The position numbers were made by a program, and so were the translations under genes. Source: Brevundimonas mediterranea (lineage in GTDB: Bacteria; Pseudomonadota; Alphaproteobacteria; Caulobacterales; Caulobacteraceae). Taken from it: 64,000 nucleotides of DNA. Shown one piece after another: positions 18,107 through 27,399 of the stretch. Location: contig NZ_CP048751.1 in NCBI RefSeq assembly GCF_011064825.1, forward strand, positions 3,100,001 through 3,164,000. The letters are read 5' to 3'. Below the pieces are notes generated by a model. The model saw only the letters and a list, made by a program, of their open reading frames with translations. It did not search any database and was not told where the DNA came from. Within the stretch, counting starts at the first letter, position 1; each line of letters opens with the position of its first letter.

Positions 18107-20206
18107 TCAGACGTCCAGGTCTTCCTTCACGAACTGGGCGTTTTCCTGGATGAACTGGAAGCGGGCGTCGGCGCGCTTGCCCATCAGGCGTTCGACCAGA
18201 TCCTCGACGCTGGTTTCGGCGTCGGGGACGGTGATCCGGGCCAGGGTGCGCTTCTTCGGGTCCATGGTGGTCTCCTTCAGCTGGGAGGCCATCATTTCGC
18301 CGAGGCCCTTGAACCGGCCGATCTCGGTCTTCTTGCCCTTGAAGACGGTGGCCAGCAGTTCGTCGCGGTGGGCGTCGTCGCGGGCGTATTCGCTCAAGGG
18401 ACCGGCCGAGATCCGGTACAGCGGCGGCAGGGCCATGAAGACCCGGCCCTGACGGATGGTCTCGGGCATGACCCGGTAGAAGAAGGTGATCAGCAGGGCC
18501 GCGATATGGGCGCCGTCCACGTCGGCGTCGGTCATGATGACGATCCGCTCGTAGCGCAGGTCGTCGATATTGAACCGATTGCCGGGCTGGACGCCCAGGG
18601 CCAGGGCCAGGTCGGACAGTTCGATGTTCTGGCGCAGCTTGTCGGCGGTCGCGGAGGCGACGTTCAGGATCTTGCCGCGCAGGGGCAGGATGGCCTGGGT
18701 GGTGCGGTCGCGCGCCTGTTTGGCCGAGCCGCCGGCCGAATCGCCTTCGACGATGAAGAGTTCGGTGCCCTGGGCCGACTGGCGGCTGCAGTCCGACAGC
18801 TTGCCGGGCAGGCGCAGCTTGCGGGTGGCGGCGGCGCGCTGGACCTCCTTGTCCTTGCGGCGGCGCAGCCGGTCTTCGGCGCGATCGACGACGAAGCCGA
18901 GCAGGGCGTTGGCCTGTTTGGGACTTTCGGTCAGCCAGTGGTCCAGCGGGTCGCGCAGCAGCTGTTCGACCAGGCGGGCGCCCTCGGGCGAGGACAGGCG
19001 GTCCTTGGTTTGGCCCTGGAATTCGGGATTGCGGATGAAGACGCTGATCAGGGCGCCGGCGTTGGCGGTGACGTCCTCGGCCGTGATGATGGCGGCGCGC
19101 TTCTCGTTGGTCAGTTCGCCGTAGGATTTCAGACCCTTGACCAGGGCGGCGCGGAAGCCGGCCTCGTGGGTGCCGCCGTCGGGGGTGGAGACGGTGTTGC
19201 AGTAGGACTGGATGAAGCCGTCCGCCTCGCCGAAGCCGATGGGGGACCAGGTGACGGCCCATTCGAAGGCGCCCGCCTCGCCCTGACGCTCGGCGCGGCC
19301 GGCGAAGGTGGGGGTGACGGTCTCCAGCTCGCCGATTCGATCGATCAGGGCGTCGGCCAGACCGCCGGGGAAGTGGAGCAGGGCTTGGGTCGGTGTGGCG
19401 TCGGTGATCCGCTCGGGCGCGCAGGTCCATTTGATCTCGACGCCGCGGAACAGATAGGCCTTGGAGCGGGCCATGCGGAACAGGCGGGCGGGCTTGAAGG
19501 CCGCGCCCATGCCGAAGATTTCGTCGTCCGGCTTGAAGCGGATCTGGGTGCCGCGCTTCCTGGACGGCTGGACCTGCTGGATCGGACCCAGGACATTGCC
19601 GCGCGAGAAGGACTGTTTCCACTCGAAGCCGTCGCGCCAGACTGTGACGTCCAGGTGCTCGGACAGGGCGTTGACGACCGAGACGCCGACGCCGTGCAGG
19701 CCGCCCGAGGTCTCATAGGCCTTGCCGGAGAATTTGCCGCCCGAGTGGAGGACGGTCATCACCACCTCCAGCGCCGACTTGCCGGGATGTTTGGGGTGGG
19801 GATCGACCGGGATGCCCCGGCCGTCGTCGCGGACCGACAGATAGCCGTCGGCGTCCAGTTCGACGGTGATCAGCTTGGCGTGACGGGCCACGGCCTCGTC
19901 CATCGCATTGTCGAGGACTTCGGCGAACAGGTGGTGCAGGGCGCGTTCGTCGGTGCCGCCGATATACATGCCGGGGCGTTTGCGAACGGGCTCGAGCCCT
20001 TCCAGCACTTCGATGGAGGAGGCGGAATAGGCGTTCTGGGCGCCTGCGGTCGGGGCCGGGGCGGTCGGGGCTGCGGCGACAGGCGTCGGGACTGGTTTTG
20101 GCGCAGGGGCGGGCGCAGCCTGGGGCGGCGTCACCGCGACAGGTTTGGGCGCCTCGGGCTTGGGCGCCTCGGGCGTGTCGTCAAAAGCGAAGAGGTCGTC
20201 GGCCAT
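18107..20206 (-). CDS. parE: DNA topoisomerase IV subunit B
   Basis: The 699-residue ATPase subunit pairs with ParC. It has a GHKL ATPase domain (EVLDNAMDEAVARH, RDDGRGIPV, GGLHGVGVSVVNAL) and a TOPRIM domain with EGDSAGGSAKQARDR and PLRGKILN. It ends in the usual GEMMASQLKETTMDP block. The first ~60 residues are a low-complexity Pro/Ala/Thr-rich tail before the conserved YSASSIEVLEGLEPVRKRPGM, longer than in enterobacteria. Its start overlaps the end of the upstream O-antigen-ligase-like gene by 26 bp, so expression is probably coupled. Confidence 0.95.
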   Translation of the reverse strand: MADDLFAFDDTPEAPKPEAPKPVAVTPPQAAPAPAPKPVPTPVAAAPTAPAPTAGAQNAYSASSIEVLEGLEPVRKRPGMYIGGTDERALHHLFAEVLDNAMDEAVARHAKLITVELDADGYLSVRDDGRGIPVDPHPKHPGKSALEVVMTVLHSGGKFSGKAYETSGGLHGVGVSVVNALSEHLDVTVWRDGFEWKQSFSRGNVLGPIQQVQPSRKRGTQIRFKPDDEIFGMGAAFKPARLFRMARSKAYLFRGVEIKWTCAPERITDATPTQALLHFPGGLADALIDRIGELETVTPTFAGRAERQGEAGAFEWAVTWSPIGFGEADGFIQSYCNTVSTPDGGTHEAGFRAALVKGLKSYGELTNEKRAAIITAEDVTANAGALISVFIRNPEFQGQTKDRLSSPEGARLVEQLLRDPLDHWLTESPKQANALLGFVVDRAEDRLRRRKDKEVQRAAATRKLRLPGKLSDCSRQSAQGTELFIVEGDSAGGSAKQARDRTTQAILPLRGKILNVASATADKLRQNIELSDLALALGVQPGNRFNIDDLRYERIVIMTDADVDGAHIAALLITFFYRVMPETIRQGRVFMALPPLYRISAGPLSEYARDDAHRDELLATVFKGKKTEIGRFKGLGEMMASQLKETTMDPKKRTLARITVPDAETSVEDLVERLMGKRADARFQFIQENAQFVKEDLDV

Positions 20207-21530
20207 TCACATAGTCTGAGGCGATTCGGAGCCGGTTCTGGTAGGCGCGTGTCGCCGGTCGAGCAAGCGGCGGTCGCACCGGAACCGGATCGAAGGTCAC
20301 GGCGCGGGCCAGAATCGCCAGCATCAGCACCCAGGGCAGGTTGGCGTGGGTCAGCAGGACGCTCTCGGACAGGCTGAGGGCGAAGAAGACCGCCAGATAG
20401 CCGACGCTCCAGAACCCCTCGCGCGCGCCCAGGCCGTTCATACGGATCAGGATCATGACGGCGGACACGGCCATCAGGGTTCCGACGGCGACCGCGCCGG
20501 GCCAGCCCAGCTGGACCAGCAGGTCGATCCAGCCGTTGTGGGCCGAGGGGACGGGCCACTGGGTCTCCAGCCGGATCTCGCGGGCGGGAATGGAATCGAC
20601 GCCCCAGAAGGCGCTGAAGCCGTAACCGGTCCAGGGGCGTTCGGCGACCTTGCGCATCAGGGCCTCCCAGATCAGGGTCCGGCCGGTCAGGGACGGGTCC
20701 TTGCCCAGGGCTTCGAGAATGGCGGCGGAATCGGTGTTCCAGAACCAGGTCCCGACGGCGGCGATCACCACGCCCAGCCAGACGGCCGCGACGGTCACGG
20801 CCGCGCCGCCCTGTTTCAGCGTCCACCAGCCGCCGACCATGCCGACGCCCAGCATCCAGCACAGCAGCGAGGTCTTGGACTGGGTGGCCACGACCAGAAG
20901 CGTGGTCAGGGCGAAGGTCAGCAGGGCGACCCAGGGCTTGCGCCCGTTTCCGGCCAGATGGTCGGCGGCCAGGCTGGCGGCGGCCGAGACCGCGCCGACC
21001 ACCATGACCAGGCCCATCTGGTTCTTCTCGTACCAGAGGCCGCGCCACAGACCGGCGTTGTCGTACTGGTGAACCCCGATGCGGGGAAAGGCGAAGACCA
21101 TGATCAGGCTGCCGACCGCCATGACCAGACAGGTGTGCATCAGGACGCGGGGCAGGGCCGCGTCCCGGAAGACCGCGCCCAGATAGACGGCGAAGGCGCT
21201 GTTGATCGCCAGGGCGATGACGCGCCGGTCGGTGACGCCGGGATCGATGGACCAGTACTGCGAGACATAGGCCAGGCCGACGAGGCCGCCGACCATCAGC
21301 CAGGCGGGCCAGGCGCGGATGATTTTTTCGAAGCGAAACACGATCAGGCCGGCGGTGACGGCGTAGACGGGCAGCCAGATCAGGCGAAGGATCGGGGTCT
21401 CGCCCTGGTCCGGGGCGATGACCGGGGCGATCAGGGCGCCGGTCAGCATGAAGACGACGAAGCCCGCCGCCCACTGTTCCCAGGCGGGCGGGGCGTCCGA
21501 ATCATCGATCTGGACGGGCGAGGCGTGCAC
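20181..21530 (-). CDS. O-antigen ligase (WaaL/Wzy-like) family membrane protein
   Basis: The 449-residue protein has about ten hydrophobic helices and the Wzy_C/O-antigen ligase region around TGRTLIWEALMRKVAERPWTG, YGFSAFWG and SAHNGWIDLLVQLGWPG. Members join O-antigen to lipid A core or polymerise sugars in the periplasm. A GTG at 21530, 24 bp after metC, is preferred; upstream residues in the open frame are Arg/Pro-rich and look like metC read out of frame. It sits between metC and parE on the same strand. Whether it acts on LPS, capsule or holdfast-type polysaccharide cannot be decided. Confidence 0.85.
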   Translation of the reverse strand: MHASPVQIDDSDAPPAWEQWAAGFVVFMLTGALIAPVIAPDQGETPILRLIWLPVYAVTAGLIVFRFEKIIRAWPAWLMVGGLVGLAYVSQYWSIDPGVTDRRVIALAINSAFAVYLGAVFRDAALPRVLMHTCLVMAVGSLIMVFAFPRIGVHQYDNAGLWRGLWYEKNQMGLVMVVGAVSAAASLAADHLAGNGRKPWVALLTFALTTLLVVATQSKTSLLCWMLGVGMVGGWWTLKQGGAAVTVAAVWLGVVIAAVGTWFWNTDSAAILEALGKDPSLTGRTLIWEALMRKVAERPWTGYGFSAFWGVDSIPAREIRLETQWPVPSAHNGWIDLLVQLGWPGAVAVGTLMAVSAVMILIRMNGLGAREGFWSVGYLAVFFALSLSESVLLTHANLPWVLMLAILARAVTFDPVPVRPPLARPATRAYQNRLRIASDYVNGRRPLRF

Positions 21531-21553
21531 GGGGCGACTGTCGCCCCGGCCGC

Positions 21554-22732
21554 TTAAGGAAGGGTGAGCGCCGCGCGGAAGGCGGCGAAGCCGTGTTCGA
21601 GGTCGGCGATCAGGTCGGCGGGGTCTTCCAGCCCGATGTGAAGGCGGATCAGCTCGCCCTCCAGGATCGGCGGATGATCCCGATAGGCCATCTGGTGGGT
21701 TTCGTGAGTGATCAGGCTTTCGAACCCGCCCCAGGAATAGCCCATGCCGAACAGGGAAAGGGCGTCGAGGAAGGCGCAGGCTGCGGCCGTGTGTCCGCCC
21801 TTCAGCACCACGCCCATCAGGGAGGCGGCGCCGGTGAAGTCCCGCGTCCACAGGTCATGGCCGACCGCGCCGGGCAGGGGCGGATAGAGGACGCGGGCCA
21901 CCTCGGGCCGGGCCTGCAGCCACTCGGCGACGATCAGGCCCGACCGCCCCTGTTCGGCATAGCGCAGCGGCAGGGTGCGCAGGCCGCGCAGGGCCAGCCA
22001 GGCGTCGTCGGGCGAGACGTGCCAGCCCAGATCCTCGATCGTGTCGGCGACGGCGCGCAGGCAGGCGGGGACGCTGGCGGCGATCCCGCCCATCAGGACG
22101 TCGGAATGGCCGGAGACATATTTGGTCAGGGCCTGGATGCTGACATCGACGCCGTAGGCCAGGGGCTTGAAGGCCAGGCCTGCGCCCCAGGTGTTGTCGA
22201 TCACGGTCAGGACGCCGCGGTTGCGACAGGCGGACGCCACGGCGGCCACATCGATCATCTCGAAGGTCAGGGAGGCGGGCGATTCCATCAGGACCAGACG
22301 GGTGCGGTCGCCGAGGGCGGCGATCAGGCCCGCCGCATCCGTATCGGCGGGCAGGAAGCGGGTCGTGACCCCGCGCGCGGCCTGGTAGCGGGCCAGGAAC
22401 CGGCGGGACGGGCCATAGATCGCGTCGCTCGTGATCACCTCGTCGCCCGGCCGGGTCAGGGCCAGCAGGGGCACGGTCACGGCGGCGAGGCCGGACGGGA
22501 CGATGAAGGCGTCGGCCGCGCCTTCCAGATCGGCCAGGGCGGCGCGCAGCTGGCGCGCGGCCGAGCCGCCGTCCAGGCCGTAGGTCGGACCATCGGCGTC
22601 GTCCCGCATGGTCTCCGCCCGGTCGCTGAGCATGGTCGAGGCGCGTTCGATGGGTGGGTTGACCGGGCGGCGTCCCTGGCCCCGCCGGGTGGCGGACGAG
22701 ATCAGACGGGTGCGGTCCGAATGCGGCGACAT
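21554..22732 (-). CDS. metC: Cystathionine beta-lyase / trans-sulfuration PLP enzyme
   Basis: The 392-residue enzyme is of the Cys/Met metabolism PLP family, with the PLP lysine in QALTKYVSGHSDV (Lys204). Other family blocks are YGLDGGSA near the N-terminus, VIDNTWGAG near residue 180, and the C-terminal SWGGFESLI and LHIGLEDPADLIADLE. The MGYSWGGFES context is typical of MetC, which splits cystathionine into homocysteine, pyruvate and ammonia. A gamma-synthase or gamma-lyase role cannot be excluded. No SAM riboswitch is visible in the short upstream gap. Confidence 0.88.
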   Translation of the reverse strand: MSPHSDRTRLISSATRRGQGRRPVNPPIERASTMLSDRAETMRDDADGPTYGLDGGSAARQLRAALADLEGAADAFIVPSGLAAVTVPLLALTRPGDEVITSDAIYGPSRRFLARYQAARGVTTRFLPADTDAAGLIAALGDRTRLVLMESPASLTFEMIDVAAVASACRNRGVLTVIDNTWGAGLAFKPLAYGVDVSIQALTKYVSGHSDVLMGGIAASVPACLRAVADTIEDLGWHVSPDDAWLALRGLRTLPLRYAEQGRSGLIVAEWLQARPEVARVLYPPLPGAVGHDLWTRDFTGAASLMGVVLKGGHTAAACAFLDALSLFGMGYSWGGFESLITHETHQMAYRDHPPILEGELIRLHIGLEDPADLIADLEHGFAAFRAALTLP

Positions 22733-22801
22733 GGCCTCTCCGATGGGTTGCGGATCAGGGCCTAAAGGCCTCTAAAGTCAGCGGGGCGCAAGCGGCGGAG
22801 G

Positions 22802-23908
22802 ATGCGAAACGCGATGCGGGTCTTGACGATCGGAGTTATGGCGGCGGCCCTGCTGACGGCGGCCTGCGGACGCGGGAACCCCGACCCGACGCCGGAAACC
22901 GCCTCGCAGACCCTGCCGACGCCCAGCGTGGCCACGGATCGCCCCGACAGCCCGACCCTGATCGCGGTCAAGCGACGCGGGCGGCTGAACTGCGGCGTGC
23001 ATCAGGGGCTGGTCGGCTTCGCCTATACCGACAACCGCGGTCAGTGGCGTGGGTTCGACGCCGACTTCTGTCGCGCCATGGCGGCGGCCATCTTCGGCGA
23101 CGGGAACGCGGTTCGGTTCGTGCCCCTGTCTGCGTCCGACCGGTTCGCGGCGCTGAAGGAAGGCCGAGTGGACGTGTTGTGGCGCAATTCGTCCTGGACC
23201 ATGAGCCGGGACGCCGGCGAGGGCTTCGTCTTCGCGGGAATCAACTATTACGACGGCCAGGGCTTCCTGGTGCGGCGGTCTCTGAGCCTGGCCAGCGCCA
23301 CGGAACTGAACGGCGCCCGGATCTGCGTCCAGGCGGGATCGACAGCCCAGGCCAACGCCGACGACTTCTTCCGCTCGCGCGGCATCGCCTATCGCCCGGT
23401 GGTTCTGCCCAGCGAGGAGGCGGCGCGGGACGCCTATGGCCGGGAAGACTGCGACGCCTTGAGCGCCGACATATCGGCCCTGGCCGCCGCCCGCACGGTT
23501 CTGGCGGATTCTCAGGCGCACACGATATTGTCAGACGTGGTGTCTAAGGAGCCGCTGGGGCCCGTCGTCAGGGCCGGGGACGAGCGCTGGGCCGACGTGG
23601 TGCGATGGACCCTGAACGCCGTCGTCCTGGCCGAGGAATTCGGGGTCACGCAGGAGAACGCCGAAGCCTTGTCGAAGACGTCGAACGACCCGCGCATCAA
23701 GCGTTTGCTGGGGTCTGAGGGCGAATACGGCGCCCTGCTGGGCCTGTCCGACGACTGGGCGAAGGACGCCATACTGTCGGTCGGAAATTACGGCCAGATC
23801 TTCGACCGGAACCTGGGTTCGCAATCGCCGCTCGACCTGGCGCGCGGATTGAACGCACAGTGGAACGCGCGGCCGGCCGGCTTGATCTATGGATTGCCGA
23901 TCCGTTAA
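22802..23908 (+). CDS. Amino-acid ABC transporter substrate-binding lipoprotein
   Basis: The protein (up to 368 residues) starts with a lipoprotein signal ending LLTAAC, so it should be anchored in the periplasm by its first mature cysteine. It has the SBP_bac_3 fold with GVHQGLVGFAYTDNRGQWRGFDADFCRAM... and WRNSSWTMSRD, like AapJ-type general L-amino acid binding proteins. No permease or ATPase gene lies nearby. The GGAGG ribosome binding site touches the ATG at 22802, so the ATG at 22814 may be the true start. A symporter gene follows after 33 bp. Confidence 0.85.
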   Translation: MRNAMRVLTIGVMAAALLTAACGRGNPDPTPETASQTLPTPSVATDRPDSPTLIAVKRRGRLNCGVHQGLVGFAYTDNRGQWRGFDADFCRAMAAAIFGDGNAVRFVPLSASDRFAALKEGRVDVLWRNSSWTMSRDAGEGFVFAGINYYDGQGFLVRRSLSLASATELNGARICVQAGSTAQANADDFFRSRGIAYRPVVLPSEEAARDAYGREDCDALSADISALAAARTVLADSQAHTILSDVVSKEPLGPVVRAGDERWADVVRWTLNAVVLAEEFGVTQENAEALSKTSNDPRIKRLLGSEGEYGALLGLSDDWAKDAILSVGNYGQIFDRNLGSQSPLDLARGLNAQWNARPAGLIYGLPIR

Positions 23909-23941
23909 GCGCCGCAGCTTGAGTCTTTTCCTGGGGGATGG

Positions 23942-25303
23942 ATGACCGAGACGAAACCTGGGGGCATAGCCCTCCACTGGCTGATGCTGATCGGCTTCAC
24001 CGTCGGCCTGGGCGGGGGGCTGTGGGTCAATCTGGCGCTGGGCGCCGATACGGCCTGGGTGGTCTGGGTCACCGACAACATCACAGGACCGGCGGGGCAG
24101 ATCTTCCTGCGCCTGCTGTTCATGATGGTCATCCCGCTGCTGTTCTCGGCCCTGGTGATCGGGGTGGCCGAGATGGGCGACCTGAATTCGCTGGGACGGG
24201 CGGGGATCAAGACCCTGCTGCTGACCATACTGGTTTCGGGCATCGCGGTGGTGATCGGCCTGGTCATGGTCAATCTGTTGCAGCCCGGCCGGGGCGTCGA
24301 TCCCGCCATGGCGCAGCAGTTGCTGGAACAGGGACGCGACGGCGCCGCCGGCATCGTCCAGAACGCGCCGGAGACCATTCAACTGGGCGACTTCTTCCTG
24401 GGACTGGTGCCGTCCAACGCGGTCACGGCGGCGGCGGAGAACCAGATCCTGCCCCTGATGGTCTTCGCCCTGTTCTTCGGCATCGGCCTGGTCATGGCCA
24501 AGAGCCCTGCAACCGACCGCCTGCAAGAGGTGATCGAGGGGCTGCTGGAAGTGACGATGAAGCTGATCAACCTCTTCATCAAACTGGCGCCCTTCGCCAT
24601 CGCCTGCCTGATGTTCAACCTGGCGGCCCTGTTCGGCTGGGATCTGCTGGTGCGTCTGGCGGCCTTCGTCGGCGTCGCCGTCGGGGCCATGGCGATCCAC
24701 ATGTTCGTCGTCTATCCGCTGGTCATCTGGCTGCTGGGCGGGCGTTCGCCGATCGCCTTCTTCAGGGCCGTGCGCGAGCCGATGGTGGTGGCCTTCTCCA
24801 CCGCCTCGTCCAACGCCTCGCTGCCGGTGTCGCTGAAGGCGGCCGAGCAGGAGCTGAAACTGCCCAGGAAGATCGCCCGTTTCGTCCTGACGGTCGGCGC
24901 TACCGCCAACCAGAACGGCACGGCCCTGTTCGAGGGGGTGACGGTGCTGTTCCTGGCCCAGTTCTTCAACGTCGAACTGAGCCTGACCCAGCAGGTCATC
25001 GTCATGCTGGTCTGTATCCTGGGCGGGATCGGCACGGCCGGGGTGCCGGCGGGTTCGCTGCCGGTGGTGGCCATGATCCTGGTCATGGTGAAGGTGCCGC
25101 CGGAAGGGATCGGCCTGATCCTGGGGGTCGACCGTTTCCTGGACATGTGCCGGACCACGCTGAACGTCACCGGCGATCTGGTGCTGGCCACGGTGGTCTC
25201 GCGCGGCGAGAAGGACGATCCGGTCGAGCCGGTCGAGCCTGCGGCGCCCGAAGATCTTCCGGGGGCCGCCCGACGCGGCCTGAAGCACGGAACGGCGGGC
25301 TGA
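23942..25303 (+). CDS. Dicarboxylate/amino acid:cation symporter
   Basis: The 453-residue membrane protein is of the DAACS family (DctA, GltP). It has about eight helices and the re-entrant loop signatures: serine-rich AFSTASSNASLPVS near residue 285, the cation/substrate motif TANQNGTALFEG near residue 320, and GIGTAGVPAGSLPVV near residue 360. Members bring in glutamate, aspartate or C4-dicarboxylates with Na+ or H+. The alternation NQNGT rather than NMDGT suggests an individual subgroup. A charged tail of about 30 residues ends the protein. It follows the solute-binding lipoprotein on the same strand. Confidence 0.92.
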   Translation: MTETKPGGIALHWLMLIGFTVGLGGGLWVNLALGADTAWVVWVTDNITGPAGQIFLRLLFMMVIPLLFSALVIGVAEMGDLNSLGRAGIKTLLLTILVSGIAVVIGLVMVNLLQPGRGVDPAMAQQLLEQGRDGAAGIVQNAPETIQLGDFFLGLVPSNAVTAAAENQILPLMVFALFFGIGLVMAKSPATDRLQEVIEGLLEVTMKLINLFIKLAPFAIACLMFNLAALFGWDLLVRLAAFVGVAVGAMAIHMFVVYPLVIWLLGGRSPIAFFRAVREPMVVAFSTASSNASLPVSLKAAEQELKLPRKIARFVLTVGATANQNGTALFEGVTVLFLAQFFNVELSLTQQVIVMLVCILGGIGTAGVPAGSLPVVAMILVMVKVPPEGIGLILGVDRFLDMCRTTLNVTGDLVLATVVSRGEKDDPVEPVEPAAPEDLPGAARRGLKHGTAG

Positions 25304-25304
25304 G

Positions 25305-26141
25305 TCAGTCGAGAACGACGGGGGTGTCGGTCCGGGACCCCCATTCGGCCCATGAGCCGTCGTAGAGACTCGATGGCGCGTCGAGCGTGGCCAGGGCCAG
25401 GGTGAGGATCGCGGCGGTGACGCCCGAGCCGCAGCTGGTGATGATCGGGCGGTCGAAGGTCACCCCGGCGTCGCTGAACCGGGCGCGCAGGGCCTCGGGC
25501 TCCAGAAGTCGTCCGTCCTCGCCGATCACGGAGAGGAAGGGCAGGTTCAGCGCGCCCGGCATATGGCCGGAGCGGAGGCCGGCGCGGGGTTCCGCCGCCT
25601 GACCGGCGAACCGGGCCGCCGGCCGCGCATCCAGAATCTGCGCCTCGCCGGTCAGGGCCGCCAAGACGGTCGGCAGGTCGGCGACCGCGTCGCTGCGTCG
25701 TGATGCGTTGAACGACGCCGGGGTCGGCGTCTGCGCCGGACCCGAGACCAGAGGCCGCCCTTCGGCCCGCCAGAGCGGCAGGCCGCCGTCCAGCACCCGC
25801 ACGTTCGTCGCCCCCATCAGCCGGAAGGTCCACCAGACGCGCGGGGCGGAGCGCAGGCCGATCGTGTCATAGATGACGATGGTGTCGGTCGCGGCGATGC
25901 CGAGGGCTCCGACCGCCTCGGCGAAGGCGGCGGCCGTCGGCAGCATGTGCGGAAGGTCCGAGCCGTGGTCCGAGACCGCCTCGAGATCGAAGAAGACCGC
26001 GCCGGGCAGCCGGGCCTGGTCGAAGTCCGCCTGGGCGTCGCGGCCGTCCAGATGCCAGGACCCATCGACGATCCGCAGCGTCGGATCCTCCATCAGGGCG
26101 GCGAGGTCGGCTGTCGAGATCAGGGGCGAAGACTGGGTCAT
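25305..26141 (-). CDS. sseA: 3-mercaptopyruvate / thiosulfate sulfurtransferase
   Basis: The 278-residue protein has two rhodanese domains. The second holds the catalytic cysteine in TSCGSGVTA (Cys237); the CGSGVTA loop is characteristic of 3-mercaptopyruvate sulfurtransferase rather than CRKGVTA of thiosulfate transferases. The first domain is inactive and carries VDGSWHLDGRDA and GAVFFDLEAVSD. The enzyme moves sulfur from 3-mercaptopyruvate to thiol acceptors or cyanide. It converges with the symporter gene (1-bp gap). Confidence 0.93.
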   Translation of the reverse strand: MTQSSPLISTADLAALMEDPTLRIVDGSWHLDGRDAQADFDQARLPGAVFFDLEAVSDHGSDLPHMLPTAAAFAEAVGALGIAATDTIVIYDTIGLRSAPRVWWTFRLMGATNVRVLDGGLPLWRAEGRPLVSGPAQTPTPASFNASRRSDAVADLPTVLAALTGEAQILDARPAARFAGQAAEPRAGLRSGHMPGALNLPFLSVIGEDGRLLEPEALRARFSDAGVTFDRPIITSCGSGVTAAILTLALATLDAPSSLYDGSWAEWGSRTDTPVVLD

Positions 26142-26156
26142 GCCCCCAGCCTAGTG

Positions 26157-27377
26157 TCAGGCGCGGTCCAGCACCAGTTGCACCACATCGGTCCGGCGCG
26201 AGCGGAAGCCCGCTTCGCAATAGGCCAGATAGAAGCGCCACAGACGGCGAAACCGCTCGTCGAAGCCGACGATGCGACGGATGTCGGCCCAGGCGGCCTG
26301 GAATCGGTCGTCCCAGAGTTTCAGCGTCTCGGCATAGTCCAGGCCGAACCGTTCGATAGGGCCCCAGTTCAGGCCGGCGGCGGCGACGACCGGCTTCAGC
26401 CGCTCTTCCGACGGCAGCATGCCGCCGGGGAAGACGTATTTCTGAATGAAGTCGGTGCGGGCGTTGTATTCCTCGAACAGGGGCTCCTGGATGGTGATGA
26501 TCTGGAGACCCGCCCGGCCGCCGGGGTTCAGGACGTCGTGGATCTTTTCGAAATAGGTCGGCCAGTATTCCATGCCGACGGCCTCGAACATCTCGATCGA
26601 GGCGACGCGGTCGAACCGGCCCTGGACGTCGCGATAGTCCATCAGGTCGATGGTCGCGCGTTCCGACAGGCCGGCGTTGAACAGATGCTGGCGGGCGAAG
26701 TCGTGCTGTTCCTTCGAAATCGTCACGCCGGTGACCTGGGCGCCGATCTCGCGGGCGGCGAACTCGGCGAAACCGCCCCAGCCGCAGCCGATCTCGAGCA
26801 CCGACATGCCCGGCTTCAGGTCCATCATCCGGGCCAGGGCGGCGTATTTGGCCTTCTGCGCGGCCTCGAGAGGGGCGTCCGCCCGCTCGAACCGGGCCGA
26901 CGAATAGGTCATCGAGGGGTCGAGCCAGGTCTGGTAGAAGGCGTTGCCCAGGTCGTAATGGGCGTGGATGTTCTTCTTCGACCCGGTCCGGCTGTTGCGG
27001 TTGCGGCGGTGGGCCAGCCAGTTGACCGCCATCATCAGCCAGTTGCCGTCGAACAGGCGGCGGATGTGGTCGTAGTTCTCGACCAGGGTCTCCAGCAGGG
27101 CGGCCAGATGGGGGCTGTCCCATTCGCCGGCCATATAGGCTTCCGCGAAGCCGATGTCGCCGGCGGCCAGGACGCGGCGGGCGAAGCCGTAGTCCTTGAT
27201 CTCGAGCACGCCGCTGGGGCCGGGGCGTTCGCCGTCCAGCACATGGGTCTCGCCATTGGGCAGGTGAACGGTCAGGCGGCCGAAGGTCCAGTTCGACGCC
27301 AGCAGACGCAGCAGCATGGCGAACATGCGCGGGGTGCGGGCGGCGGCGGCCTCGATATCGACGGTGGCGACACTCAT
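26157..27377 (-). CDS. cfa: Cyclopropane-fatty-acyl-phospholipid synthase
   Basis: The protein (406 residues from the ATG at 27377) is a SAM-dependent methyltransferase with VLEIGCGWGGFAEFA near residue 200 and the Cfa motifs HYDLGNAFYQTWLDPSMTYS and FIQKYVFPGGMLPS. It adds a methylene group across double bonds of membrane phospholipids, mainly at entry to stationary phase or under stress. An in-frame ATG at 27407 overlaps the photolyase stop, but AGAGGG lies 7 bp before 27377, which is preferred. It appears cotranscribed behind phrB. Confidence 0.92.
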   Translation of the reverse strand: MSVATVDIEAAAARTPRMFAMLLRLLASNWTFGRLTVHLPNGETHVLDGERPGPSGVLEIKDYGFARRVLAAGDIGFAEAYMAGEWDSPHLAALLETLVENYDHIRRLFDGNWLMMAVNWLAHRRNRNSRTGSKKNIHAHYDLGNAFYQTWLDPSMTYSSARFERADAPLEAAQKAKYAALARMMDLKPGMSVLEIGCGWGGFAEFAAREIGAQVTGVTISKEQHDFARQHLFNAGLSERATIDLMDYRDVQGRFDRVASIEMFEAVGMEYWPTYFEKIHDVLNPGGRAGLQIITIQEPLFEEYNARTDFIQKYVFPGGMLPSEERLKPVVAAAGLNWGPIERFGLDYAETLKLWDDRFQAAWADIRRIVGFDERFRRLWRFYLAYCEAGFRSRRTDVVQLVLDRA

Positions 27378-27399
27378 GCGGGACCCTCTTTGGACGTCG

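Noticed and set aside
18089..20377. Long plus-strand open frame opposite parE
   Set aside because: It is a GC-driven shadow of a universally conserved gene.
22733..22801. SAM riboswitch upstream of metC
   Set aside because: The gap is too short and shows no conserved SAM-I or SAM-II features.
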